Assembly: GCA_026985655.1 (NCBI GenBank)
Contig: JALSQB010000217.1
Coordinates: forward strand, 1-25,397
Direction: 5' to 3'
DNA from: Campylobacteraceae bacterium
GTDB taxonomy: Bacteria > Campylobacterota > Campylobacteria > Campylobacterales > Sulfurovaceae
DNA length: 25,397 bases
Every line of letters begins with the position of its first letter. Position 1 is the stretch's first letter. The notes under the pieces were generated by a model that saw only the letters and a list, made by a program, of their open reading frames with translations, was not told where the DNA came from and searched no databases. Positions 6,691 to 15,321 of this stretch are shown piece after piece. Made by a program: the position numbers and the translations under genes.

Positions 6691-7590
6691 ATGGATAAAA
6701 GAAAAACAGCCATTGCACTTTTAATAACCCTAATGGTCATTGCTACCATTATGTCAATAATGGCTGTCTCCTTTAGCTATTTGGATCAAGCTAGAAAAAG
6801 TGCTGTTGCGACATCAGCCCTTACTCAAGCCAATATCTTATATGGAAATACAGGTGATATTTTTAAACGTTTTTTTCCTAAAAAGGCAGATAATAGTGCG
6901 AAGTTAAAAATGTTATATGGAATGCCTCTTATGCTAGATGATGAAGAGAGTGGTTTTGCCATTACCTTAACATGTCAGCCACTTATGTTGGGTGTCCCTA
7001 TCAATTGGCTTGACGATAAAATTTCTGTAGAAAAAAATAACTTAGCGTCAAAAATTTTTGAGGCTGTGGTAGAGTTGTACCACCTAGAAGAGCCAACAGC
7101 ACTTGAGGAGATGATAATTCAAGCCATTAAAGCCAAATCATCAGAAGATGAAGAGTATATATCAAGATTAAAAAAACAAAAAGGTATAATATCAAAACAG
7201 CAATTTAATAAAATTTTAATGAATTATGCTTTTAGATATGATGATATAAAAGTACTTGATATTCCTTGGAATAAATATTTTGCGTTTGTCAAAACAGATA
7301 AAAAAACAAAAATAGATGGTGCATACCCATCATTAGAGTTTATCTCAGCAGCCTTTGAGATTCCATTAGAGATAGTAAAAGATTCTTGGATTAAAGGAGA
7401 ATCAACTTTACCAAGCTTTTTAGAAGACAATGGACAAAACAACAACCTAGATAAGAATATCTATGCTAAAAAAGCACTTAATGCCATCTCTTGTAGAGAA
7501 ACATTTCTCTACCAAAAAGAGCGATATGGCTTTAAATTTAATTACACAGAAGGAAGGAGCAGTAACTTTGAGTTTAGTGGACAAGAATAA
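6691..7590 (+). CDS. gspK: Type II secretion minor pseudopilin, GspK-like
   Basis: The 299-residue product begins M-D-K-R-K-T-A followed by a hydrophobic stretch (8-28) that resembles a pseudopilin helix but lacks the Glu at +5. Loss of that Glu is the hallmark of GspK. The length and the large soluble domain also fit GspK, which caps the pseudopilus tip. I start it at ATG 6691, just after the divergent promoter; the frame is open upstream to 6418 but that part overlaps gspG antisense. The ribosome-binding site is poor. It heads the rightward operon and overlaps gspL by 65 bases. Confidence 0.65.
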   Translation: MDKRKTAIALLITLMVIATIMSIMAVSFSYLDQARKSAVATSALTQANILYGNTGDIFKRFFPKKADNSAKLKMLYGMPLMLDDEESGFAITLTCQPLMLGVPINWLDDKISVEKNNLASKIFEAVVELYHLEEPTALEEMIIQAIKAKSSEDEEYISRLKKQKGIISKQQFNKILMNYAFRYDDIKVLDIPWNKYFAFVKTDKKTKIDGAYPSLEFISAAFEIPLEIVKDSWIKGESTLPSFLEDNGQNNNLDKNIYAKKALNAISCRETFLYQKERYGFKFNYTEGRSSNFEFSGQE

Positions 7591-8497
7591 CCAGAAACTA
7601 TTAATCCATAAAGATATGGACAGCGTCTCATTAAAACATAGTGTTGAAATTATCTTAACACCAGAATTTTATACATTTATATCTGAAGAGCTTGATATAA
7701 AATTTGCATATCAAGCAAAACAGATAGCACAATCGCTTTTTGATGATTATCTCGACAGCTCACATGAGTATCAGTACCATGTAAGTAAACATGGAGAATC
7801 TTGGTATTTTTATGCTTATGACATTAAAGAGATAGAGGCTTTCCTAGAGAGTAAAGGGATTGAAGCTCATCGTGTTTCAAAAATATATTTTGCACAAGAG
7901 TTAAATATTGAACTAACGCAACCTATTAAGATTAGCAATCAAAATGTACTCATAAGCATAGATGATACAGTGACCATTCTTCCTGTACATCTCATTGGTA
8001 GAGATACGGAGTTTAAAACTTTAGACCTCTCAAAAGTAAAATTACATTCAGGTGTCAGCTTAGGGGCATCACATAACTCTTTAATATCATTAAAAGAGAC
8101 CATTTTGCTTAGCTCAATCTTTGTTATTTTGGGAACAATATTTATTATAGAAGGAAATCGTACAACAGCCTCTATCTCTAAAGATAATGAACAACTTTTA
8201 GCACTGTTAGATGACAATCCTAGCTACAGTTCAACGGCTATTAGAGAGAGTATTTTAGCAAAATATAAACCCATCAATAGAGTAGAAAGAGCAAAACGAA
8301 AGACCATTAAAGAGATTTCTAAATTACTCTCTGCTAAAAGTGAATTAAGCACACTGCACATTGAGAAGTCAAAGGTTTTAGCAGAAATAACAACATTAGA
8401 AAACCGTATCATTAATCAAATTACTCAAAGTGCGAAAGAGAAACATTTGAAAACTACTGTTACAGGAAAAACCATTAAAGTGGAGAAGAGCCTATGA
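7526..8497 (+). CDS. gspL: Type II secretion inner-membrane protein, GspL-like
   Basis: The 323-residue product has a cytoplasmic part (1-190), one membrane helix (about 193-210) and a charged, probably coiled-coil periplasmic region (211-323), the topology of GspL. GspL binds the ATPase GspE and links it to GspM. Sequence similarity to the textbook GspL is low by eye, so the call rests on topology and on position between gspK and gspM. The ATG at 7526 (AAGAG upstream) is preferred over 7463, which would overlap gspK by over 120 bases. The stop overlaps the gspM start (ATGA). Confidence 0.6.
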   Translation: MALNLITQKEGAVTLSLVDKNNQKLLIHKDMDSVSLKHSVEIILTPEFYTFISEELDIKFAYQAKQIAQSLFDDYLDSSHEYQYHVSKHGESWYFYAYDIKEIEAFLESKGIEAHRVSKIYFAQELNIELTQPIKISNQNVLISIDDTVTILPVHLIGRDTEFKTLDLSKVKLHSGVSLGASHNSLISLKETILLSSIFVILGTIFIIEGNRTTASISKDNEQLLALLDDNPSYSSTAIRESILAKYKPINRVERAKRKTIKEISKLLSAKSELSTLHIEKSKVLAEITTLENRIINQITQSAKEKHLKTTVTGKTIKVEKSL

Positions 8498-8910
8498 ATA
8501 TGATGACCCTTCAACGTTATAAAAATGAATTAATTATCTTAATTACTTTACTGTTTTTGATGTTTTCTTTTATCTATAAAAATGCAGCAAATACTTATGT
8601 TCACCAGAACAAAATGCTAATCCAAAAACAGATTATGGAACTTAACAGCATTAAAGCACTTAAAGAGCAATGGGGTGGGAAACAACTTGCTAACAAACTA
8701 AAAGTACTCAAAACAATTGTTTCCAATAGTAAAGTAGCCCTGTTTCAAAAAAAATCTAAAAAGCTTCATGCTTCCTATAAAGACCTAACGGGTAGTGAAT
8801 TAAATAAGCTTACCAATAAGCTCATTAACATTCCTGTTCAAATTGTCCAGTTAGATATTAAGCAGAGTTCTAAAAATTTATACACAATGGAGTTAAAATG
8901 CAAATGGTAA
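8494..8910 (+). CDS. gspM: Type II secretion inner-membrane protein, GspM-like
   Basis: The 138-residue product has one N-terminal membrane helix (about 12-28), then a helical basic region and a short C-terminal domain ending in K-C-K-W. The topology and size match GspM, the partner of GspL in the inner-membrane platform. It overlaps gspL by 4 bases and the next gene by 13. No catalytic motif is present. The call is mainly positional. Confidence 0.55.
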   Translation: MNMMTLQRYKNELIILITLLFLMFSFIYKNAANTYVHQNKMLIQKQIMELNSIKALKEQWGGKQLANKLKVLKTIVSNSKVALFQKKSKKLHASYKDLTGSELNKLTNKLINIPVQIVQLDIKQSSKNLYTMELKCKW

Positions 8911-9416
8911 AACGAATTGTTGGTGGTTTTTTTCTAAGCCTCCTACTTTTGTGGCTTTTTGCACCAAAAGTAGAACTATATTATGCTTTAGAAAAACAGT
9001 TAAAAGAGAAAAGTATTCTCATTTCAAATGAAACCATTAGTGATACATGGTACGGATTAAAAATTGAAAATGCAGACCTATCTGTAGATGGTGCAAAGAT
9101 TGCAACAATATCTCAATTAAATTTTAATATTTTCTTTTTTTACAATACCTTAAAAATTAATGATGTTAAAATGGATAAATCACTCTCCAATATGGCACCT
9201 AAAGAGATTAACAGCGTTAATGCTGTTTATTCCATAATCAATCCTCTTAAGATACAATTAGATGCCAATGGTTCTTTTGGGGTTATGAATGGAGAAGTAG
9301 CACTACTTGATAGAAAAGTAGCACTGCTCTTCCCTGTCACTAAAGAGATAAAAACCATTAAAAAGTTTTTGAAAAAAGATAAAGAAAAAGGATGGATCTA
9401 TGAAACAAGTTATTAG
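8898..9416 (+). CDS. gspN: Probable GspN-like inner-membrane protein of the T2SS
   Basis: The 172-residue product has one N-terminal membrane helix (7-22) and a periplasmic domain with alternating strands (W-Y-G-L-K-I-E-N-A-D-L and L-K-I-N-D-V), reminiscent of the AsmA-like fold of GspN. Canonical GspN is about 250 residues, so this is short. It lies between gspM and gspC, next to where gspN belongs, and overlaps both neighbours. A clade-specific T2SS subunit is the alternative. Confidence 0.45.
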   Translation: MQMVKRIVGGFFLSLLLLWLFAPKVELYYALEKQLKEKSILISNETISDTWYGLKIENADLSVDGAKIATISQLNFNIFFFYNTLKINDVKMDKSLSNMAPKEINSVNAVYSIINPLKIQLDANGSFGVMNGEVALLDRKVALLFPVTKEIKTIKKFLKKDKEKGWIYETSY

Positions 9417-10227
9417 TAGCAAGCATCTCTCCACTATTATTTTTCTTCTCTCTATTATGGTTGGTATAAAACTATTATGGTTGATTATCTCCATGCTTTT
9501 TCTTCCCACCACAGGAGAAGAGATGAAGCAATCAACACAAGCAAAAAAGCTCTATTATCGTGTACGTTTAAGTAACCCATCAAAAGTGACTATTACACCT
9601 AAAGCACCAACAAAAAGTGTCGTTATTTCAATGAAAGGATACAAACTATTAGGGCTTTATCATTCTGATAAAAAATTGGTTGTAACAGTTTCAAAAGGTT
9701 CAAAAACAAGCATACTCTCAGGTGGAGAGAAGATACATGGATTTGAACTTTTCACAGCAGGAAAAGATTATGTCCTCTTTAGAAAAAATGGACAAGAGTT
9801 TAAGCTCTCTCTTGAAAATAGAAAAAACAGTAAAACAAATGTGGCATCAAGTCATGCGAGTAAGACACCAACAAGCCCATCAGCAAAAACAAGTAAGATT
9901 GTCGAAGAGGGAGGAACAAAACATATCCCTAAAACGCTCTTAACTTCTTACACCAAAGATATTGACAAAGTATGGAAAGATGTTGGTTTATCAAACTATA
10001 AAAAAGATGGTAAATCTGCTGGCTTTAAAGTCAATTTTGTCAAAAAAGGCTCAGACATTGAAGCACTTGGACTAGAACGTGGGGACATTTTAACTGCTAT
10101 CAATGCAGAACCCTTAAATTTAAGCTCAGCCATGAACTTTTTTAATGGCATAAACGATTTAGATAATTTAACATTAACCGTTGAAAGAAATGGAATAAGT
10201 AAGGATTTAGAATATGAAATTCAGTAA
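9400..10227 (+). CDS. gspC: Type II secretion protein GspC with PDZ domain
   Basis: The 275-residue product has a membrane helix (about 11-35), a homology-region-like domain (about 70-135, with Y-K-L-L-G-L-Y and V-L-F-R-K-N-G-Q-E-F), a Ser/Thr/Lys-rich linker, and a C-terminal PDZ domain (about 195-275) with G-S-D-I-E-A-L-G-L-E-R-G-D-I-L-T-A-I-N. GspC joins the inner-membrane platform to secretin GspD and may help select cargo. It directly precedes gspD, as in most T2SS operons, with a 14-base overlap. The ribosome-binding site AAGGA lies in the end of the gene before it. Confidence 0.85.
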   Translation: MKQVISSKHLSTIIFLLSIMVGIKLLWLIISMLFLPTTGEEMKQSTQAKKLYYRVRLSNPSKVTITPKAPTKSVVISMKGYKLLGLYHSDKKLVVTVSKGSKTSILSGGEKIHGFELFTAGKDYVLFRKNGQEFKLSLENRKNSKTNVASSHASKTPTSPSAKTSKIVEEGGTKHIPKTLLTSYTKDIDKVWKDVGLSNYKKDGKSAGFKVNFVKKGSDIEALGLERGDILTAINAEPLNLSSAMNFFNGINDLDNLTLTVERNGISKDLEYEIQ

Positions 10228-12460
10228 AATAGCACTAGGAACACTCCTAGTATTAAGTACACAAGCTCAAGCTCAAAAAGTAAATATTAACTTTGCAAAC
10301 CTAAGTGTCAATGACTTTGTTAAAATGGTTGGTAAGATTACAGGTAAAAATATTTTAATTGATGGTGAAATCAAAGGTAAAATCAACTTTGTTGCCAACA
10401 AAGAAGGGGTTGAAAAAGATGAACTCATTCCTCTACTTAATGCCATTTTAGAAACAAAGAAAATGACCTTAGTCAAAAAAGGTTCTTACTATCAAGTGGT
10501 AAAATCAATAAACGCAGCAGGGACAGGTTTACCTGTAAGTTCTAACATCAATACAGGTGGAAGAACCATGAAAACAGTGGTTTTTCAACTTTCTAATGTT
10601 AATGCTGCGGTGATTAGAACAAAAATTAAACCACTTTTACATAAAAGTGCTAAAGTCGTCTCATTTAAGAAAAACAACCTCTTATCTGTGACAGCTTACC
10701 CCTCAACCTTACGTTCAATTAAGGCACTGATTGATAAGATTGAAAATAAACAAGCCAAAAGAAGTCAAATTGTTCGACTTCAACATGCACGTGTAAAAGA
10801 TATTTTTAACAATATCCAACAAATGTCCAAATCACTTTTCCCACAAGATATTATTTCTGAGAAAGTCGATGTAATGCAAGATATTACAAGCAATTCTATT
10901 ATTTTGGTAGGGAACTCTCGCAATGTCAGTCGCTTAGAACAGTATATTTCACAACTTGATGTTGAAGGGGAAGGTGACATTCAAAAAATGCATGTTATTC
11001 CACTTTCAAACTCCAATGTCGAAGATATGGAGAAAATTTTAAGTAAAATTGTTCCTCAAATGACAAGCTCCAATGCCATACCTGGTTCAGTAGGAAAAGG
11101 TGGAAAACCTATTATGAAAGCTGTTATTGCCTCTGATTTAGAACGAAATGCTTTGATTGTTTTAGCCAATGCAGAACAGTATCAAAATATTTTATCAACC
11201 ATACAACAACTTGATGTTGAAAAATCACAAGTATATATTCAAGCAAAAATTGTAGAGGTCAATACCAATCTTGCAAAAAATGTTGGAATCAAATATGGAC
11301 TAAATGGTGGTTCAATCACCTCAAATGGTCTATTTTCTCTTGCAGCTAATGCAGGAGCTCCTGCATTAGCCGTCTCTAGTAGCCTTCTTAGTTTCTTAAA
11401 TCAAGGAGGCTCAAAAACCATTTACAATGATGCGGGAAATGTTGTAGGAACAGAGACACCTAGTAGATTCTCTTTTGACTCAGGAATTTCAAAAGTATTT
11501 GCACTTGGAGCGCAACTTGACCTACTAAAACAAAATGGTGCTGCACAGATTTTGTCCAGACCTTCTGTCCTCTCAACAAATAACAAAGAATCTACCATTT
11601 ATGTAGGTCGAACACAATCTATTTTAACCCAAGCACAACAGAGTACCCAAGGAGCTTCTTCGGTTATAAATAACTATAGTAGAGAAGATATTGGTATTAC
11701 GCTTAAAGTAAAACCTAGACTCTCTTCTAACAACAAAGTTTCTCTCGCTATTGAAACGACCATTGAAGATATTTTGCCTGGTTCTGGTTCAGCAGCAGAC
11801 AGACCAACAACAACCAAACGTTCCGTTAAGACCAATGCCATTATTAACCATGCTGAAACCATTATCTTGGGAGGTCTTATTAAGAGTTCTGATGGTAACT
11901 CGGTGAGTAAAATACCAATATTGGGAGACATTCCAATTTTAGGAAAACTTTTTACCTCTAAGGGTGATTCTAGCAATAAAGTAAATGTTGTCATTTATAT
12001 TACACCATATATTGTTCCAAAAAGTTCAGACTTAACCAAATTACGTGTTTATCTAACTGAATTAAATTCAGTACAACAACAATACAACAAAATTTTAATG
12101 GCACAACTAGAAGAACAAAATGGTATCTCTTCTGAGCCTAGACATGAAACTTTTTTAGGAACATCTAGTAGAACAAGTAAACGTGTAGAGCCTACAAGAG
12201 TTCAAGCTAACACACAACAACCTATCTTACATACAAGACAAACATTTGTAGCTGATCCTCAACCTGCTACCTCAGTAAGTACACCTGTGATCACAAGCCC
12301 AACTTTTGATGCACCACAAAATGATGATTATGTTCGTAGTGAATCTATTATGGATAGTTTTTCGCAACCAAGTTCAGTGAACCTCAATACTATTAACACT
12401 GGGGTAGAGTATGATGAGGGGTCAAACTTTAGCGATACCCAAAACAATAGAAGTTTCTAA
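10214..12460 (+). CDS. gspD: Type II secretion outer-membrane secretin GspD
   Basis: The 748-residue product forms the outer-membrane channel. It has a signal peptide (1-20, after A-Q-A), an N0 domain (about 22-97), N1 to N3 ring domains (about 119-335, with V-R-L-Q-H-A-R-V-K-D-I-F and V-I-P-L-S-N-S-N-V-E-D-M) and the secretin core (about 336-605). The core carries V-Y-I-Q-A-K-I-V-E-V-N, L-S-R-P-S-V-L-S-T-N-N and the signature I-P-I-L-G-D-I-P-I-L-G-K-L-F (567-580), then V-V-I-Y-I-T-P-Y-I-V. A Gln/Ser/Thr/Pro-rich tail of about 140 residues follows. No pilotin gene is present nearby. It overlaps gspC and lies one base from the chosen gspE start. Confidence 0.95.
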   Translation: MKFSKIALGTLLVLSTQAQAQKVNINFANLSVNDFVKMVGKITGKNILIDGEIKGKINFVANKEGVEKDELIPLLNAILETKKMTLVKKGSYYQVVKSINAAGTGLPVSSNINTGGRTMKTVVFQLSNVNAAVIRTKIKPLLHKSAKVVSFKKNNLLSVTAYPSTLRSIKALIDKIENKQAKRSQIVRLQHARVKDIFNNIQQMSKSLFPQDIISEKVDVMQDITSNSIILVGNSRNVSRLEQYISQLDVEGEGDIQKMHVIPLSNSNVEDMEKILSKIVPQMTSSNAIPGSVGKGGKPIMKAVIASDLERNALIVLANAEQYQNILSTIQQLDVEKSQVYIQAKIVEVNTNLAKNVGIKYGLNGGSITSNGLFSLAANAGAPALAVSSSLLSFLNQGGSKTIYNDAGNVVGTETPSRFSFDSGISKVFALGAQLDLLKQNGAAQILSRPSVLSTNNKESTIYVGRTQSILTQAQQSTQGASSVINNYSREDIGITLKVKPRLSSNNKVSLAIETTIEDILPGSGSAADRPTTTKRSVKTNAIINHAETIILGGLIKSSDGNSVSKIPILGDIPILGKLFTSKGDSSNKVNVVIYITPYIVPKSSDLTKLRVYLTELNSVQQQYNKILMAQLEEQNGISSEPRHETFLGTSSRTSKRVEPTRVQANTQQPILHTRQTFVADPQPATSVSTPVITSPTFDAPQNDDYVRSESIMDSFSQPSSVNLNTINTGVEYDEGSNFSDTQNNRSF

Positions 12461-12461
12461 T

Positions 12462-13973
12462 ATGTTACACTTAAATTTACTTGAAAATGTTGATTTAGAA
12501 CCTCATTGGAATGATGAGATTGATAATAAATTAGCAATGAAACATGAACTTCTTTTTGCCATTGTCAAAGACAATCCTTGTGCTGTTGTGCAGAAATCAA
12601 GCCTAGCACAAGCTTTAAACTATTTTTCAAAACTCAATATTGACTATCCTATCGTAGAACTCGATGAGGGAAGTTTTGAACGTCTAGGTCACAAATTTAG
12701 AGAGATTCAAACAGGCTCAGATTTTGAAAATGTCGATACCTCTTCTGATGATATTATTGAAGTGGAGTCTGATCTACTTGACTTTATTCAAAATTCACAA
12801 GATTTGCTCTCTAACGAAGAGTCTGCACCTGTTGTTAAATTGGTAAACTCGCTCTTCTTTCAAGCCATTAAAAAAGGGGCATCAGACATTCACATTGAGA
12901 CCTTAGAGAAAAAAGGTGAAGTGCGTCTTAGAATTAATGGTGCGTTAAAAAAACACCTAGATATTGACAAGAACATTACAGGTTTAGTTATCTCACGGAT
13001 TAAAGTTATCTCTAACCTAGACATCTCTGAAAAAAGAGTTCCCCAAGATGGTCGTACCCAAGTTACCATTTCAGGTAACAGTCTTGACATTAGGGTTTCG
13101 GTATTGCCTACCTACCATGGAGAACGTGTGGTTATGAGGCTTCTTATGACCAGTGAGAGTATTCCAACCCTTCAAACCCTTGGTTTTACCGATGATATTA
13201 CCACAGACCTCAATAAGCTTCTTACCCACCCACATGGTATGATACTCGTAACAGGTCCTACAGGTTCTGGTAAATCAACAACTCTACACGCATGTTTACA
13301 ACACATTGCCACACCTGATAAAAATATTATTACGGTTGAAGACCCAGTAGAGTACAATGCTGAAAATGTTAATCAAATTCAAGTTAATTCTAAAGTAGGA
13401 CTTACCTTTGCAGCAGGTCTGCGTTCCATCTTACGACAAGACCCTGACATTATTATGGTGGGGGAAATCCGTGATGCTGAAACAGCTGACATCTCTTTAC
13501 GTTCGGCCCTTACAGGTCACTTAATGCTCTCAACTCTACATACCAATGATGCAACTTCAGCCATCTCTCGACTCATGGACATGGGGATTGAAGACTTTTT
13601 ACTCACCTCAACCTTACTGGGTGTTTTAGCCCAAAGATTAACACGGAAACTCTGTAATAACTGTAAAAAGCCTACACCATTAGCACCAAGTTTATTAAAA
13701 GAACTCTCCTTACCTGAAGGGGTCTATTTCAAAGCTGAAGGTTGTACCGAGTGTGACTTTACAGGATACAAGGGAAGACAAGCCGTAGGTGAACTCTTCA
13801 TTATGAATGATAGTGTCAAAGAGATGATGCAACAAGGTCTAAATGACCATCAAATTCGTGCAGAAGTTAAAAAACAAGGAATGCGTACCATTGCTGACAA
13901 ACTAGCAGATATGATGATCGCTGGAGAGACTTCTTATGAAGAAGCCATTCGTATTGGGATTATGGAAGATTAA
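12462..13973 (+). CDS. gspE: Type II secretion ATPase GspE
   Basis: The 503-residue cytoplasmic ATPase powers pseudopilus assembly. Walker A G-P-T-G-S-G-K-S-T begins at residue 265, and the Walker B region D-P-D-I-I-M-V-G-E-I-R-D begins at 327. The His box follows (L-M-L-S-T-L-H-T-N-D-A-T-S-A). The zinc motif typical of GspE/PilB is complete: C398-x2-C401 and C428-x2-C431. S-D-I-H-I-E and R-V-P-Q-D-G-R are also family motifs. ATG 12462 lies one base after the gspD stop. The in-frame ATG at 12411 would overlap gspD by 50 bases and is less likely. gspF usually follows gspE; here gspJ does. Confidence 0.95.
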   Translation: MLHLNLLENVDLEPHWNDEIDNKLAMKHELLFAIVKDNPCAVVQKSSLAQALNYFSKLNIDYPIVELDEGSFERLGHKFREIQTGSDFENVDTSSDDIIEVESDLLDFIQNSQDLLSNEESAPVVKLVNSLFFQAIKKGASDIHIETLEKKGEVRLRINGALKKHLDIDKNITGLVISRIKVISNLDISEKRVPQDGRTQVTISGNSLDIRVSVLPTYHGERVVMRLLMTSESIPTLQTLGFTDDITTDLNKLLTHPHGMILVTGPTGSGKSTTLHACLQHIATPDKNIITVEDPVEYNAENVNQIQVNSKVGLTFAAGLRSILRQDPDIIMVGEIRDAETADISLRSALTGHLMLSTLHTNDATSAISRLMDMGIEDFLLTSTLLGVLAQRLTRKLCNNCKKPTPLAPSLLKELSLPEGVYFKAEGCTECDFTGYKGRQAVGELFIMNDSVKEMMQQGLNDHQIRAEVKKQGMRTIADKLADMMIAGETSYEEAIRIGIMED

Positions 13974-13974
13974 T

Positions 13975-14553
13975 ATGAAAAGAGAACATACTGCGTTTAC
14001 CATTGTCGAGCTAGTCATCTCCATTACCCTACTCGCTTTGGTACTCATGGCACTCTATAAGAGTTCTGATTTAATGCGTGCATCTAATCTGCAACTCTTT
14101 AATCATCTAAAAAAGTCAAACTCTACCCTTAAAGGTTCTACAACGCTCTACAAGGATTTGATGTATGCTGATCATAACATTAGCATTACCACTAAAGATA
14201 AATTTCATAGACTTACCATTGAGAATACAAGCCATTCACTTTATGGATTAGCACAAGCCAAAGTAGTTTGGCTAGTCTATAAAGAAAACAATACCCTTCT
14301 ACGCATTGAGGGTGGCGTTTATAGTATTCCTCTCAAAAATGATGATAGAGTAGAGATAGATGTCATTGCTAAAAAACTAGAACTCTTTAAAATCTATCAA
14401 AGTAAAAAGAAAGACAAATATTTAGCCATCATAAAAATAGCTAATCAAGATTCACAAGTGATTATGGCACAAAATATTCCTCTAGTACCACCTAAAGAGA
14501 AAAAGAAACCCAACAACGCACCTATCCCTAAAAACCCTCCTAAAAAACAGTAA
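13975..14553 (+). CDS. gspJ: Type II secretion minor pseudopilin, GspJ-like
   Basis: The 192-residue product begins with a 7-residue leader and T-A-FTIVELVISITLLALVL (cleavage after A7, Glu at +5), followed by a soluble domain and a Lys/Pro/Asn-rich C-terminus. Length and its place at the end of the operon suggest GspJ, the tip partner of GspI and GspK. ATG 13975 lies one base after the gspE stop. The frame is open back to 13936, but that would overlap gspE and bury the prepilin signal. The poly-basic tail (about 175-192) is unusual for a pseudopilin. Confidence 0.65.
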   Translation: MKREHTAFTIVELVISITLLALVLMALYKSSDLMRASNLQLFNHLKKSNSTLKGSTTLYKDLMYADHNISITTKDKFHRLTIENTSHSLYGLAQAKVVWLVYKENNTLLRIEGGVYSIPLKNDDRVEIDVIAKKLELFKIYQSKKKDKYLAIIKIANQDSQVIMAQNIPLVPPKEKKKPNNAPIPKNPPKKQ

Positions 14554-14645
14554 ATTTCTTTTTTCTACAACATTCTATACTATTTCTTTTTTATTCTCTT
14601 CTAAACTTCAATTTTCTAGTCTTCTTTTTTAATGTTTTTTTATGT

Positions 14646-14651
14646 TATACT
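14646..14651 (+). promoter_or_regulatory. Candidate promoter of the exosortase gene
   Basis: The 237-base gap between gspJ and the exosortase gene is very AT-rich. It holds a -10-like TATACT (14646-14651) and a second TAAAAT-type box nearer the gene. The ribosome-binding site AAGGA is at 14776-14780, ten bases before ATG 14791. I see no clear terminator after gspJ, only T-rich runs. The gap suggests the exosortase is transcribed apart from the T2SS operon. Confidence 0.35.
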
Positions 14652-14790
14652 ACGATTAAATAGACATTTTTACTAACAATTTAAATTATTTTTAAAATAT
14701 TTTCTAACAATAAGTAATTTCTCCACTTTTTTTAGATAAAATAAAATTAATAAAAAATAACTAATAAAAATATTTAAGGATTAAATAATA

Positions 14791-15309
14791 ATGAAAAATT
14801 TTATTCTCTTCTACTGGGTAGGTATTATTGTACTATTTGCACTTTTCTATTGGGATTACTCTCCTGTAAGTGCCTTGATTAATAATTTTCAAACCAACCT
14901 TACAGCAGTGCTTACCTCTTACGTTTTAACTGATGGCATGATGGAAGCACATCGAATTTTTATTAGTGAACACTATACTTTAGTGATTGAAAAAGCATGT
15001 AATGGAATGATTCCTTATCTATTTTTCTTAGCCTCTATCCTTGCTTTTCCTGCAACTAAATCCCATAAACTAAAATGGGCAATAATGGGTTATTTTATTA
15101 TTTTATTGGTTAATGTTTTTAGAATTTGGTTTATTGCTCAGTTCGTCTTGCAAGGTCAAGAAAACTTTTCATTAGCACATGATTACCTTGGTAATGGACT
15201 GCTTATTTTCACAGGACTTCTACTCTTTACCTCATTTGTAAAGAGTAGAGATAAAAAGCAATCTTCAAACATAGCACCAGCATCAATCCTTCCCCTAAAC
15301 TCTCACTGA
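14791..15309 (+). CDS. Small exosortase/archaeosortase-family transpeptidase
   Basis: The 172-residue membrane protein has about four or five hydrophobic helices and the three conserved residues of exosortases: C70 in E-K-A-C-N-G-M, R111 in N-V-F-R-I-W and H130 in S-L-A-H-D-Y-L-G-N. Exosortases cut C-terminal sorting tags (PEP-CTERM type) on exported proteins and hand them to the cell surface. This protein is shorter than EpsH/XrtA (near 280 residues), so it belongs to a compact subfamily; XrtH, which serves IPTLxxWG-CTERM tags, is one candidate but I cannot verify this. No protein in the window ends with such a tag. The C-terminal tail (154-172) is polar. Confidence 0.82.
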   Translation: MKNFILFYWVGIIVLFALFYWDYSPVSALINNFQTNLTAVLTSYVLTDGMMEAHRIFISEHYTLVIEKACNGMIPYLFFLASILAFPATKSHKLKWAIMGYFIILLVNVFRIWFIAQFVLQGQENFSLAHDYLGNGLLIFTGLLLFTSFVKSRDKKQSSNIAPASILPLNSH

Positions 15310-15321
15310 CCCAAAATTTGA

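Noticed and set aside
6627..6749. Upstream extension of the gspG frame
   Set aside because: It crosses the promoter region and overlaps gspK; ATG 6626 has an AAGGA site just upstream.
12411..12461. Earlier start for gspE inside gspD
   Set aside because: A start one base after the gspD stop gives a normal GspE length without a 50-base overlap, though the earlier site has a G-rich region upstream and is not excluded.
13936..13974. Earlier start for gspJ inside gspE
   Set aside because: It would add 13 residues, including hydrophobic ones, before a prepilin leader and overlap gspE.
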